This document shows, piece after piece, positions 55,577 through 64,000 of a DNA stretch of 64,000 nt. A model generated the notes under the pieces. That model was not told the DNA's origin, searched no databases, and saw nothing but the letters and a program-made list of their open reading frames with translations. Both the position numbers and the translations under genes were made by a program. The DNA is from Stappia sp. ES.058 (GTDB taxonomy: Bacteria; Pseudomonadota; Alphaproteobacteria; Rhizobiales; Stappiaceae): assembly GCF_900105595.1 (NCBI RefSeq), contig NZ_LT629784.1, forward strand, positions 124,001 through 188,000, read 5' to 3'. The first letter of the stretch is position 1; each line of letters opens with the position of its first letter.

Positions 55577-56347
55577 ATGCTGGAGGTGGACCGCCTGGTC
55601 ATGGACTATGGCGGGTTTCGCGCGGTCGATCATTGCTCCTTTGAGGTGCGTGAGGGATCGATCACCGGCCTGATCGGCCCGAACGGGGCCGGCAAGACCA
55701 CATTGTTCAATCTTATTGCCGGTGCGTTTCCCCCGACCGAGGGGTCGATCCGCTACCTTGGCAAGACCATCACGAAGCTTTCCACCGACAAGCGGTTCCA
55801 CCGCGGTCTGGTGCGAACCTTCCAGATCCCCCATGAGTTTCACCGCCTGACGGCGTTGGAGAACCTGATGATGGTGCCGCCGGGGCAGGCGGGCGAGAGC
55901 CTCGTCGCCAACTGGCTGAGCTATGGCCGGGTGCGCGAAACCGAGGCAAAGGTGCGCGCCCGCGCCGAGGAAGCGCTGGAATTCCTCGAGCTGACCCATC
56001 TGGCCAACGAGCGCGCAGGCAATCTGTCCGGCGGTCAGAAGAAGCTGCTCGAGCTCGGCCGCACGATGATGACGGACGCGCGCCTGGTGCTCCTCGACGA
56101 GCCGGCCGCCGGCGTCAACCGCACGCTCCTGCGCAAGCTTGAGGAAAAGATCGCGATCCTCAACAAGGAGCGCGGCTACACCTTCATCCTGATCGAGCAC
56201 GACATGGAAATGATCGAGAAGCTTTGCGATCCGGTGATCTGCATGGCCGAGGGCAAGGTGCTGATCCAGGGCGATTTCGCCACCGTGCGCTCCGACCCAA
56301 GGGTGCTGGAAGCCTATCTGGGCGAGACCGTCGGAGACGCTGCATGA
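55577..56347 (+). CDS. livG: branched-chain-type ABC transporter ATPase LivG
   Basis: A 256-residue ABC ATPase of the LivG group. Walker A is [19 protein letters not shown], the Q-loop region reads [22 protein letters not shown] (the RTFQ hallmark of LivG), the signature is [16 protein letters not shown] and Walker B is [13 protein letters not shown] chose ATG 55577 because GGGAGAG precedes it; an earlier start at 55511 is possible. Its stop overlaps the livF start (ATGA, 56344-56347). Confidence 0.9.
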   Translation: MLEVDRLVMDYGGFRAVDHCSFEVREGSITGLIGPNGAGKTTLFNLIAGAFPPTEGSIRYLGKTITKLSTDKRFHRGLVRTFQIPHEFHRLTALENLMMVPPGQAGESLVANWLSYGRVRETEAKVRARAEEALEFLELTHLANERAGNLSGGQKKLLELGRTMMTDARLVLLDEPAAGVNRTLLRKLEEKIAILNKERGYTFILIEHDMEMIEKLCDPVICMAEGKVLIQGDFATVRSDPRVLEAYLGETVGDAA

Positions 56348-57051
56348 GCGATGTTCTCGTGATGCGGGACCTCGTTGGCGGCTATGGCGACGCCAATGTC
56401 CTGCAAGGCGTGTCGATGCGCGCGGCCAGGGCGGAGATCGTCGTGATCGTCGGCCCCAACGGCGCCGGCAAGTCGACCGCGATGAAGGCGATCTTCGGTC
56501 TCCTCAAGGTGCGCGGCGGATCGATCACGGTCGATGGAACGGATATCACCGGCTGGGAGCCTAACCGGATCGTGGAGGCCGGCGTGTGTTACGTGCCGCA
56601 GGTCAGCAACGTCTTTCGCGAGATGACGGTGCATGAAAACCTGGAAATGGGCGCCTTCCTGCGCTCCGGCGATCTCAGTGCCGCCTATGACCGGGTCTAC
56701 ACGCTGTTTCCCGACCTGAAGGAGCGCCACAAGGCCCTTGCCGGCAATCTGTCGGGCGGCCAGCGCCAGATGGTCGCCATGGGCCGCGCGCTCATGCTGG
56801 AGCCGAAGCTCCTGCTTCTCGACGAACCGACGGCGGGCCTGTCGCCGCGCTACATGGAGCAGATCTTCCAGATCTCCCGCGACGTGCGCGATACGGGCGT
56901 CACCATCGTTCTGGTCGAGCAGCACGCCAAGCAGGCGCTGGCCTTCGCCGACCGCGGCTATGTGCTGGCGTCCGGCGCCAACCGCCACGAAGGCACCGGC
57001 GCGGACCTCCTCGCCGACCGCGACGTCGCAGACATGTTCCTCGGAGGGTGA
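56344..57051 (+). CDS. livF: branched-chain-type ABC transporter ATPase LivF
   Basis: A 235-residue second ATPase. Walker A is VGPNGAGKSTAMKAI, the LivF-type loop is CYVPQVSNVFREMTVHENLEMGA, the signature is LSGGQRQMVAMGRALM and Walker B is LLLLDEPTAGLS with the His switch VEQHAKQAL. It pairs with LivG on the two permeases encoded downstream. It ends at 57051, just before livH. Confidence 0.92.
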   Translation: MSDVLVMRDLVGGYGDANVLQGVSMRAARAEIVVIVGPNGAGKSTAMKAIFGLLKVRGGSITVDGTDITGWEPNRIVEAGVCYVPQVSNVFREMTVHENLEMGAFLRSGDLSAAYDRVYTLFPDLKERHKALAGNLSGGQRQMVAMGRALMLEPKLLLLDEPTAGLSPRYMEQIFQISRDVRDTGVTIVLVEQHAKQALAFADRGYVLASGANRHEGTGADLLADRDVADMFLGG

Positions 57052-57056
57052 GTGCG

Positions 57057-57929
57057 ATGGGCGCGCTGGATATCATCAACTTCTATCTCGTTCCGGGCAT
57101 CGTCATCGGCTCGATCTATGCGCTGGGCGCGGTCGGCATCACGCTGGTCTTCGCCATCTTGCGGTATGCGCATCTGGCGCATGGCGATCTCGCCACGCTC
57201 GGCGCCTTCCTCGCGCTGGGCGCCGTGACGCTTGGCGGGGTTTCGCCCTATGTCGCGCTTCCCGTCGCTATGGTGCTGACCGCCGCCGCCGCGGTGATGA
57301 TCGACAAGGCCTTCTATGCGTATCTGCGCGAACGGCCGAGGATCGTCACCGTCATGGCCTCGCTCGGTGTGGCCCTGATGGTGCGGGCCATCGTTCAGGT
57401 GGTCTGGGGGGTCGATTCCGAAACCTATACCCGCGGCATCGTGCGGCCGGACGTGTGGTTCGGCATCCGCGTCCGAGATCGCGAGCTGATCACCATATTC
57501 GCGATGATCGCCCTGGTGCTGGCGCTGCATGTCTTTCTTCAGCGCAGCAAGTGGGGCAAGGCGATGCGGGCGATGTCCGACAATCCGGATCTCGCGCTCT
57601 TGTCCGGCGTCGACAACAAGAAGGTCGTGATGCTGACCTGGACGATCGTCGGCGGGCTGTGCGCGGCCGCCGGGGTCTTCCTCGGGCTGAACTACGAACT
57701 CAAGGCGATGATGGGCTGGACCATGCTGCTGCCGATGTTCGCCGCCGCCATTCTGGGCGGTGTCGGCCGGGTCGAGGGCGCGGTCCTGGGCGGGCTGATC
57801 GTCGGCATCGCGGAGGAGATGTCGACGCTGTTCCTGCCCACCGAATACAAGGCCGCGACCGCCTTCGTGATCCTGCTGCTCATGCTGCTTGTGCGCCCGA
57901 CCGGGCTGCTCAAGGGCAAGGTTCTTTAG
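57057..57929 (+). CDS. livH: branched-chain-type ABC permease LivH
   Basis: A 290-residue permease with about eight spans. IGSIYALGAVGITLVFAILRYAHLAHGDLATLGAFLAL is the hallmark LivH opening (pieces only are conserved), and the EAA-like loop is MRAMSDNPDLALLSGVD. GTG 57048 overlaps the livF stop, but ATG 57057 is better placed behind GGAGGG. The substrate is not determined by the permease itself. Confidence 0.92.
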   Translation: MGALDIINFYLVPGIVIGSIYALGAVGITLVFAILRYAHLAHGDLATLGAFLALGAVTLGGVSPYVALPVAMVLTAAAAVMIDKAFYAYLRERPRIVTVMASLGVALMVRAIVQVVWGVDSETYTRGIVRPDVWFGIRVRDRELITIFAMIALVLALHVFLQRSKWGKAMRAMSDNPDLALLSGVDNKKVVMLTWTIVGGLCAAAGVFLGLNYELKAMMGWTMLLPMFAAAILGGVGRVEGAVLGGLIVGIAEEMSTLFLPTEYKAATAFVILLLMLLVRPTGLLKGKVL

Positions 57930-57943
57930 GGGGGACGGCTGAC

Positions 57944-58900
57944 ATGGAATGGATCGGCCTTGCCAATTATGCCGTCTTCATGGCGATCTTCATCTGCATC
58001 TATGCGCTGCTGTCGCTGGGGCTGAACATCCAGTGGGGTTTTACCGGCCTCTTCAACGCCGGCATCGCGGGCTTTTTCGCGGTCGGCGCCTATACGTCCG
58101 CGATCCTGACGTCTCCGGATGCCGCGGGCCGCATCGGCGGCTTCGACCTGCCGGTGCCCGTCGGCTGGATCGGCGCGATGGCGGCGGCGGCACTGATCGC
58201 CTGGCCGATCGGAAAGATCTGCCTGCGGTTTCGCTCCGACTATCTGGCCATCGCGACGATCGGCGTGGCCGAGATCATCCGCCTGGTGATCAAGTCGGAA
58301 GACTGGCTGACCAACTCCGCGCGCGGCATCACCGATATTCCGCGCCCCTTCGGCGACCTGCCGTATGTCTATTCGCAGCTAGCCTATCTGGCGATTGTCG
58401 CCGGGGTTCTGCTGATTGCCTATCTGATGGTGGAACGCCAGATCACCGCGCCCTGGGGGCGGATGATGCGTGCCATTCGCGACAATGAGGACGCCGCCCG
58501 CGCAATGGGCAAGGACGTGCCGTTCCGACGGCTGGAGGCCTTCATCTTCGGCTCGGCGCTGATGGGGCTTGGCGGGGCATTGTTCGCGCATTTCAACCGC
58601 ACGATCACGCCGGAGGCGATCGATCCGATGATCGCGACCTTCCTCGTGTGGATCATGCTGATCCTGGGCGGTTCGGGAAACAATCGCGGCGCCATTCTCG
58701 GTGTGGCCGTCGTCTGGATCATCTGGTCGATGTCGGAGATGGTTACGGACCAGTTGCCGCATGAATATGCGGTGAAGGCGAAATACATGCGCGTCTTCCT
58801 GATCGGGCTGATGCTTCAACTGGTGTTGCGCTTCCGTCCGGAGGGGCTTTTGCCGGAGCCGCAGGGGGCGCGCGAAGAGGTGTCTGAAAAGTCGAAATGA
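57944..58900 (+). CDS. livM: branched-chain-type ABC permease LivM
   Basis: A 318-residue permease. The N-terminal LLSLGLNIQWGFTGLFNAGIAGFFAVGAY block, FRSDYLAIATIGVAEIIRL and the EAA-like MRAIRDNEDAARAMGKDVPFRRLEAF are LivM hallmarks. The hydrophilic C-terminus is short. The ATG at 57944 lies 14 bases after livH and has a run GGGGGGACGG upstream. The next gene, 117 bases on, encodes the binding protein. Confidence 0.92.
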   Translation: MEWIGLANYAVFMAIFICIYALLSLGLNIQWGFTGLFNAGIAGFFAVGAYTSAILTSPDAAGRIGGFDLPVPVGWIGAMAAAALIAWPIGKICLRFRSDYLAIATIGVAEIIRLVIKSEDWLTNSARGITDIPRPFGDLPYVYSQLAYLAIVAGVLLIAYLMVERQITAPWGRMMRAIRDNEDAARAMGKDVPFRRLEAFIFGSALMGLGGALFAHFNRTITPEAIDPMIATFLVWIMLILGGSGNNRGAILGVAVVWIIWSMSEMVTDQLPHEYAVKAKYMRVFLIGLMLQLVLRFRPEGLLPEPQGAREEVSEKSK

Positions 58901-59017
58901 AGCTTGTGGGGACGGCACGTTTCGGTTGAGACTGTCGCCCCAGAGGGGACCGGAAACCGGATCCCGAAAAGACGCGCGGTGTTCGATTGCCGCGTGAATG
59001 ATAAGTGGAGGTGAGTG

Positions 59018-60217
59018 ATGAACAAGTTCCGTACCGCCCTGGCCGCGACGCTGCTCGGCGCGACGGCGATGGCCGCGCCGGCCCATGCCGACATGAAGAT
59101 CGGTCTTCTGGGCGGCGTGTCAGGCCCGATCGCGGCGATGGCGCCGGCGATGATCGACAGCGCCCGACTGGCCGTCCAGCAGGTGAACGACAATGGCGGC
59201 CTTCTCGATGGCGAAAAGCTCGTCGCGGTGATCGGCGACAGCGCCTGCAACCCGCAAAACGGCACGGACGCGGCGACCAAGGCGGTCAACATCGAAGGTG
59301 TGATCGGTATCGTCGGCCCGCATTGCTCGGGCGCGGTGCTGGCGGCGGCCAACTCGGTCACCATTCCCGCCGGCGTTACCATCATCACGCCGTCCGGCAC
59401 CTCGCCGGAAATCTCCGGCCTCAACGACAACGATACGGTCTTCCGCACGGTGCCGTCCGATGATTTCCAGGGTCGTGCCCTGGCCCGCACATTGCGTGAT
59501 CGCGGCACGGAAAAGGTTGCGGTCGCCTATCTGAACAACGACTACGGCAAGGGCCTGGCCGAATCGTTCAAGGCCGAGTTCGAGGGCAATGGCGGCGAGA
59601 TCGCCGGCTTTGCGGCGCATGAAGGCGAGAAAGCCTCCTACCGGTCGAACCTGGCCGAGCTTGCTTCGGGCGGAGCCGACACGCTGGTGATCTTCGACTA
59701 TGGCGACGGCTCCGGCCTCACCATGCTGCGTCAGTCGCTGGAAAACGGCTTCTTCGAGAACTTCGTCGGCGGCGATGGCATGAAGTCCGATGCCCCGATC
59801 AAGGAACTCGGCGCGGAAAACCTGACCACCTTCCTTTCGTCGGCCCCGGTGGGCGAGAAGTCGGATTCGCTCGAGATGTTCAACGCGGCGTTTGCCGACG
59901 TCGGCGGCGATCCGTCGGCGATCTTTGCGACGACGTCCTATGACGCGGCCTTCCTGCTGGCACTTGCCATCGAAAAGGCCGGCGGCGACAAGGCCAAAAT
60001 CTCTGCATCGCTGCGCGAGATTTCCAATGGCGAAGGCGAGCCGATCCGCGCCGGCGAATGGGCGAAGGCCAAGGAGCTGATCGCCGCCGGTACCGCGATT
60101 GACTACAAGGGCGCCGCTGGCGATCACAACTTCGACGACAAGGGCGACGTTCCGGGGACCTATGCCCTGTTCAAGGTTGCCGGCGACGGCTTCGAGGTGA
60201 TCTCGGAAATCAAATAG
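59018..60217 (+). CDS. livK: branched-chain-type ABC substrate-binding protein LivK
   Basis: A 399-residue periplasmic binding protein. A signal peptide (MNKFRTALAATLLGATAMAAPAHA) is followed by the Peripla_BP_6 fold (KIGLLGGVSGPIAAM, VNDNGGLLDGEKL, VAYLNNDYGKGLAESF, VFRTVPSDDFQG). The ligand is unknown; because the set follows kyn genes, tryptophan, kynurenine or another amino acid is a sensible guess. ATG 59018 has GTGGAGGTGAG upstream. A terminator follows 42 bases after the stop. Confidence 0.9.
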   Translation: MNKFRTALAATLLGATAMAAPAHADMKIGLLGGVSGPIAAMAPAMIDSARLAVQQVNDNGGLLDGEKLVAVIGDSACNPQNGTDAATKAVNIEGVIGIVGPHCSGAVLAAANSVTIPAGVTIITPSGTSPEISGLNDNDTVFRTVPSDDFQGRALARTLRDRGTEKVAVAYLNNDYGKGLAESFKAEFEGNGGEIAGFAAHEGEKASYRSNLAELASGGADTLVIFDYGDGSGLTMLRQSLENGFFENFVGGDGMKSDAPIKELGAENLTTFLSSAPVGEKSDSLEMFNAAFADVGGDPSAIFATTSYDAAFLLALAIEKAGGDKAKISASLREISNGEGEPIRAGEWAKAKELIAAGTAIDYKGAAGDHNFDDKGDVPGTYALFKVAGDGFEVISEIK

Positions 60218-60258
60218 GCCGCTGTCGCGCGCCTTCATGAGCACGAAAGCAAAAGATT

Positions 60259-60289
60259 GGCCGTCGGGGCGTTCCCGGCGGCCTTTTTT
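60259..60289 (+). terminator. rho-independent terminator after livK
   Basis: GGCCGTCGGG, loop, CCCGGCGGCC (one G-T/C mismatch in the stem), then TTTTTTATT. It closes the transporter transcript. The opposite strand also has a T-rich run after the stem, so it may serve the convergent rirA gene too. Confidence 0.88.
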
Positions 60290-60352
60290 ATTCATCGGTC
60301 GGTGTCATGAGGTCGGCGGTGGGCTCCGCGGAGCGGATCCGTGCCTGTGCCG

Positions 60353-60820
60353 TCAGGAAACCCGCGCGGCTGCGCCCTCGGCGGCGGGATCGATGTTCAG
60401 CAGGAAGCGGATTTCGCCGCGGTCCTCGGCCAGTTCCGCGATCGTGTGCGCGTCGAGCACATTCATGAAGGCTTCCAGCGCTTCATGCAGCAGACCGTTG
60501 AAGCCACAGGAGGTGATCAGCGGACAGTCCTTGCGTCCCGATTCGAAGCATTCCGCCAGAAGGAAGCTCTCCTCGGCGGCGCGCACCACGGCGCCGACGG
60601 TGATCTCCTCCGCCGGCCGCGCCAGCATCAGCCCGCCGTTGCGTCCGCGAAGCGTGCGCACGAACCCGTTGCTGACCAGAACCTTGAGAATCTTGAAGAG
60701 ATGCGTTTCCGACATCTCGAAGCTGGCCGCGATATCCGCGACCCGGCTGGGCTTGTCGGGGTTTGCCGCACAGTAGATCAGGGTGCGGACCGCGTAATTG
60801 GTCTGTTGAGTAAGGCGCAT
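60353..60820 (-). CDS. rirA: Rrf2-family iron regulator RirA
   Basis: A 155-residue Rrf2 repressor. It starts MRLTQQTNYAVRTLIYCAAN, has the DNA-binding winged helix (SETHLFKILKVLVSNGFVRTLRGRNGG) and Cys residues at 91, 99 and 105 (AECFESGRKDCPLITSCGF), the three [4Fe-4S] ligands of RirA. The RGRNGG and EESFLLAECFE wording matches rhizobial RirA rather than IscR; NsrR is the nearest alternative. It would repress iron-uptake genes when iron is plentiful. The start at 60820 is the only one giving the family N-terminus. Confidence 0.85.
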   Translation of the reverse strand: MRLTQQTNYAVRTLIYCAANPDKPSRVADIAASFEMSETHLFKILKVLVSNGFVRTLRGRNGGLMLARPAEEITVGAVVRAAEESFLLAECFESGRKDCPLITSCGFNGLLHEALEAFMNVLDAHTIAELAEDRGEIRFLLNIDPAAEGAAARVS

Positions 60821-61142
60821 GCCACCAGATATGCGTCTCTGCCGGGGCCGCGTCAACGGTGGGACGCGAAAATCCTGCGTCAAAGGCTCAGGTTTACCGG
60901 TTTTTGCGCATTTTGGCAGTCGGCGCGCGCGCCCGGCGGCGAGGCAGGTGCCGGGTCGCGTCTCTGCCTCAGGTGCCGCAACGGCCAGTATGGCGGTGAT
61001 CGTTTCGCCGGCGTCTGCCATGCGGCCCGGACCGCTCCCGCGCGTGCCGCGCGATCAGTCGGCGGCTTGCATCCCGGCATCTCACCCGCGTCCGTGTCGG
61101 GAAACCGGTCCGCACATACCGGCAACCCCCTTGCACGGCGCG
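60821..61142. other. intergenic region rirA-tetR
   Basis: No gene is supported here. On the minus strand upstream of rirA there are two TTGACG hexamers, the nearer being followed at 17 bases by CATATC, so a rirA promoter close to 60830-60870 is plausible but weak. The remainder is GC-rich and shows nothing else I can name. Confidence 0.35.
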
Positions 61143-61181
61143 CCCAAAACATGAATACTGAATCATAATTCATGTTTTGGG
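61143..61181. promoter_or_regulatory. palindromic operator upstream of tetR
   Basis: CCCAAAACATGAA, 13 bases, then TTCATGTTTTGGG: perfect 13-base arms. It ends 16 bases before the tetR start codon, so a bound repressor would block transcription of the tetR operon. Autoregulation by the TetR protein encoded directly behind it is the obvious reading. Confidence 0.7.
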
Positions 61182-61197
61182 AGGCGACTGAGAGACG

Positions 61198-61932
61198 GTG
61201 AGCGATCCGAAGGGAAACAGCCTGCGACCGGAGAAGGGAGCCTCCGTCTCCCGCCGGAGCCGGGCGAAATCCGCCGCCGCCCCAAAAGCGGCCCACGACA
61301 TGCGCGGACGGCAGGATCCGGCTGCGCCCAAGCCGAAGACCGCGCGCGGCGAGGCGACGAGGCGCGCCATCCTTTCGGCGGCGGAAAAGGTCATCGGCGA
61401 GCAGGGCTTCAACGAGGCCTCCATCGGGTCGATCACCCGCGCGGCGGGCGTCGCCCAGGGCACATTCTACATCTATTTCGCCAGCAAGGACGATGTCTTC
61501 TCCGAGCTTGTCGCCGACATGGGGCGCATGCTGCGCCATGCGATCAGTGAGGCGACCGCGGGCATCGCCAACCGGCTGGATGCGGAGCGCGCCGGCCTGC
61601 GCGCGTTCCTGACCTTCGTCGCCGCTCATCCCGAGCTTTATCGCATCGTCCAGGAAGCGCAATTCGTCGATCCCAAGGCCTATCTCGCTTACTTTCGCAC
61701 CTTTGCCGAAGGCTACCGCGAGGGGCTGGCGCAGGCGGCGCAAAACGGCGACATCCGCGCGGGTGACGCGGACATCCGCGCCTGGGCGCTGATGGGCATC
61801 GCCCGCTCGCTTGGCGAATATTCCGTCGTCTTTGGCAGCGATGCCTCGATCGACGAGATGGTCGACACCGCTCACGAGATGATCGTCCACGGGCTGTCCG
61901 CTCCCGCCGCTGACGGGGATGGCGATGCCTGA
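61198..61932 (+). CDS. TetR-family transcriptional regulator
   Basis: A 244-residue regulator with an unusually long basic N-terminal tail (about 45 residues) before the TetR DNA-binding domain: RRAILSAAEKVIGEQGFNEASIGSITRAAGVAQGTFYIYFASKDDVFSELV. The ligand-binding C-terminal domain is helical and not diagnostic. The start is GTG 61198; later in-frame starts would trim the tail. It overlaps the enoyl-CoA hydratase gene and precedes an acyl-CoA ligase gene, so its ligand is probably an acyl-CoA or the free acid. Confidence 0.87.
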   Translation: MSDPKGNSLRPEKGASVSRRSRAKSAAAPKAAHDMRGRQDPAAPKPKTARGEATRRAILSAAEKVIGEQGFNEASIGSITRAAGVAQGTFYIYFASKDDVFSELVADMGRMLRHAISEATAGIANRLDAERAGLRAFLTFVAAHPELYRIVQEAQFVDPKAYLAYFRTFAEGYREGLAQAAQNGDIRAGDADIRAWALMGIARSLGEYSVVFGSDASIDEMVDTAHEMIVHGLSAPAADGDGDA

Positions 61933-62719
61933 CCTCGCAAGGCTGTCCATCGATGCGGATATCGCGACGTTGACGCTCGACCGCCCCGGACGCGGCAATG
62001 CGCTGGTGCCGGAGCTTCTCGATAGCATGCGAGACTGTCTTGCGCGGGCCGCGCGTGCGGATGTGCATGCGCTTGTCCTGAACGCGAAGGGGCGGGCCTT
62101 TTCCGCCGGCGGCGATGTCGCGGGTTTTGCCGAAAGGGGAGCGGACACCGACGCGCTTCTGGCCTATTCGGCAGACATCGTCGGCGGGCTCAACCGCACG
62201 ATCCTGAATCTTCTGGTGTTTCCCGCGCCGGTCGTGGCCGCCGTCAACGGCGCGGTGACCGGCGGGTCGGCCGGCTTCCTGCTTGCTTCCGACATCGTGG
62301 TGATGAGCGAGCGGGCGTTCCTGCAGCCCTACTACAGCGACATGGGCTTTGCCCCGGACGGCGGCTGGACGGCGCTCCTGCCCGAGCGCATCGGCGCGGC
62401 GAAGGCGCTGGAAGTGCAATATCTCAACACGCGGCTCGACGCGCGCACTTGCCGCGAGCTGGGACTGGCAAGCCGGATTTGCGCGTCGGAGGATCTCGAA
62501 ACGGAGGTCGCGGCCCTCGTGCAGGTGATTGCCGCCAAGGATCGGGAAAGCCTGAAGGCAAGCCGCGCCAACACCTGGTCGCCGCTGCGGCGGGGGCGGG
62601 TCGCCGCGGCGCTCGAGCGCGAGCGCGCCGCCTTTCTGCGCCTGATCGCACGGCCCGAAACGGCAGCCCGCATGAGCGCCTTTCTGGCGCCGGCGGCCTC
62701 GGTCGGGAAAGGGGGCTGA
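61919..62719 (+). CDS. enoyl-CoA hydratase/isomerase family protein
   Basis: A 266-residue crotonase-fold protein (ATG 61919; ATG 61925 equally possible). Oxyanion-hole blocks are AKGRAFSAGGDVAGF and NGAVTGGSAGFLLASDIVVMSE; the third region YSDMGFAPDGGWTALLPERIG has Asp/Gly where hydratases often have catalytic Glu, closer to PaaG-like isomerases. It overlaps the tetR end by 14 bases and lies one base before the ligase gene, a tight operon for activating and processing a carboxylic acid. Confidence 0.87.
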   Translation: MAMPDLARLSIDADIATLTLDRPGRGNALVPELLDSMRDCLARAARADVHALVLNAKGRAFSAGGDVAGFAERGADTDALLAYSADIVGGLNRTILNLLVFPAPVVAAVNGAVTGGSAGFLLASDIVVMSERAFLQPYYSDMGFAPDGGWTALLPERIGAAKALEVQYLNTRLDARTCRELGLASRICASEDLETEVAALVQVIAAKDRESLKASRANTWSPLRRGRVAAALERERAAFLRLIARPETAARMSAFLAPAASVGKGG

Positions 62720-62720
62720 C

Positions 62721-64000
62721 ATGGACTGGCTCACCGACATGGCGGCCAAGCGCGCGGAACTGACGCCGGACCGTCCGGCCTTTACCGATCATGCGAGCGG
62801 CAAGACGCTCACCTTCGCCGAGGTGAATGCGCGCGCGGACAAGACAGCGCGGGCCCTGGCAGCGCTCCTGATCGGCGAGGGCGACCGCGTCGCGGTGCTG
62901 TGCCACAATCATCCGGAGTTCTTCGTGCTGCTCTTCGCCGCGCAGAAATCGGGCGTGATCCTGCTTCCGCTCAACTGGCGGCAGCCGCCGGCGGAGCTTG
63001 CGCCGATCCTGGCGGAGGCCGGCGCCCGCATTCTGCTGCATGACGCGGCCACCCGCGATACCGCAGTGACCCTTTGCGAAACCGCAAACATGCGTCGTCT
63101 CGGCTTTGCGGATGCGTCCGGGGGCGCGGGAGAGGAAAGCCTGTGTGACGTGGCTGTCAGCGCGCGGGAGATCGCCGATCCGGCAGATGTTCGGCGCGTT
63201 CCCGCCGACGCGCCCTGGTATCTGCTTGCGACCTCCGGCACCACAGGCGTGCCCAAGCTGGTGATCCAGACGCCGACGATGGCCTGGGCCAATGCGGTGA
63301 ACTACACCCAGGCCACCGGGTTGTCCGGCGACGACACGGCGGCGAACTTCCTGCCGCTGTTCCACACCGCCGGCATCAACCTGATGACCCTGCCGCTTTA
63401 TCTCGCCGGCGGCCATTCCATTGTGTTGCGCAAATTCGACGCCGGGACCGTGCTGGACATGGTCAGGCGTGGCCGGATCACCGCCTTTTTCGGCGTTCCG
63501 GCGATCTATCAGGCGCTTGCGCTCGACCCGCGTTTCGAATGCGTCGATTTCTCGCCGCTGCGCTCGCTCGGTTGCGGCGGCGCGCCAATGCCCGCCCCCT
63601 TGCTGCGCACCTATCTGGCGCGCGGCGTGACCGTGTGCAACGGCATGGGCATGACCGAGACGGGGCCGACGGTGTTCCTGACCGATCCGGGCCGCGCGGC
63701 GGAAAAGATCGGCTCCGTCGGCAAGGCGCAGATCCTCGCCGAGGTGCGTCTGGTCGCGCCCGACGGCGCGGTGGTTTCGGGCGCCGGTGAAGGCGAACTG
63801 CAGATCCGCGGACCGGGTGTCACCCCCGGCTATTTCGGCAATCAACAGGCGACTTTGGAAGCGTTCACTGAGGGCGGGTGGCTGCGCTCCGGCGATGTCG
63901 CCCGACGGGACGAGGACGGCTATTACGCCATCGTCGACCGGATCAAGGACATGTACATCTCGGGCGGCGAGAACGTCTATCCGGCGGAAGTGGAAAAGGT
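62721..64000 (+). CDS. acyl-CoA ligase (AMP-forming), cut by window end
   Basis: The first about 426 residues of an ANL-family acyl-CoA synthetase. The AMP-binding P-loop is LATSGTTGVPK, the A5 motif is NGMGMTETGPT and the A7/A8 hinge is GWLRSGDVARRDEDGYYAIVDRIKDMYISGGENVYP. It starts MDWLTDMAAKRAELTPDRPAF. The frame is open to position 64000; only the C-terminal lid with the catalytic Lys is missing, because the window ends. It is translationally close to the hydratase gene. The substrate may be a fatty or aromatic acid. Confidence 0.9.
   Translation, partial: MDWLTDMAAKRAELTPDRPAFTDHASGKTLTFAEVNARADKTARALAALLIGEGDRVAVLCHNHPEFFVLLFAAQKSGVILLPLNWRQPPAELAPILAEAGARILLHDAATRDTAVTLCETANMRRLGFADASGGAGEESLCDVAVSAREIADPADVRRVPADAPWYLLATSGTTGVPKLVIQTPTMAWANAVNYTQATGLSGDDTAANFLPLFHTAGINLMTLPLYLAGGHSIVLRKFDAGTVLDMVRRGRITAFFGVPAIYQALALDPRFECVDFSPLRSLGCGGAPMPAPLLRTYLARGVTVCNGMGMTETGPTVFLTDPGRAAEKIGSVGKAQILAEVRLVAPDGAVVSGAGEGELQIRGPGVTPGYFGNQQATLEAFTEGGWLRSGDVARRDEDGYYAIVDRIKDMYISGGENVYPAEVEK

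Overview
The window is chromosomal DNA from a high-GC alphaproteobacterium, almost certainly of the Hyphomicrobiales (Rhizobiales) and possibly Stappiaceae-like. The main clue is gene order: rpmH-rnpA-yidC-engB with argB, a HAD phosphatase, dapD, dapE, truA, fmt and def close by is the usual rhizobial arrangement. A RirA-type iron regulator and a rhizobial-style thiamine locus agree. The placement rests on recognised families and synteny, not on a database search.

Layout. 1-9.95 kb: a degenerate response-regulator receiver, a GhrA-type reductase, rmuC, then def-marC-like-fmt-GNAT-truA, facing two membrane-protein genes, dapE and a DUF805 gene. 10.0-10.6 kb: a gene-free gap with a 270-base element bounded by 34-base inverted repeats. 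10.6-23.2 kb: methyltransferase, dapD, DMT transporter, PhnA, DUF817, HAD phosphatase-argB, a GAF-PAS-GGDEF-EAL protein, engB, a CatB-like acetyltransferase and yidC-rnpA-rpmH with promoter and terminator. 23.6-28.4 kb: DUF547, TVP38/TMEM64, a FAD disulfide oxidoreductase and a histidine kinase.

28.6-32.4 kb: tRNA-Arg(ACG) followed by a small AT-richer island bounded by 15-base direct repeats that copy the tRNA 3' end. It has no recognisable integrase. It carries palindrome-rich DNA, one small orphan gene and a compact three-gene operon with its own promoter. All three operon products carry predicted winged-helix segments and one has a HEPN-like RxxxxxxH motif. This operon is the best candidate for an undescribed, possibly defence-related, system.

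32.4-38.6 kb: MFS transporter, M20 peptidase, an orphan lipoprotein, and a photolyase-related protein whose domains appear to be in permuted order. 38.6-46.2 kb: one thiamine locus. A promoter and TPP riboswitch lead into a previously unlisted 45-codon ORF that ends just before thiD, then thiO-thiS-thiG-thiE, a ThiY-TenA-ThiZ-ThiX salvage module, and a convergent thiamine pyrophosphokinase gene. 46.3-51.7 kb: an SAF-domain oxidoreductase, a chemoreceptor with a tandemly duplicated sensor domain, and sdaA. 51.8-60.3 kb: a GntR regulator divergent from kynU-kynA-kynB (tryptophan to anthranilate) and a complete branched-chain-amino-acid-type ABC transporter ending at a strong terminator. 60.3-64 kb: rirA, then a tetR-enoyl-CoA hydratase-acyl-CoA ligase operon with a palindromic operator; the ligase runs off the window end.
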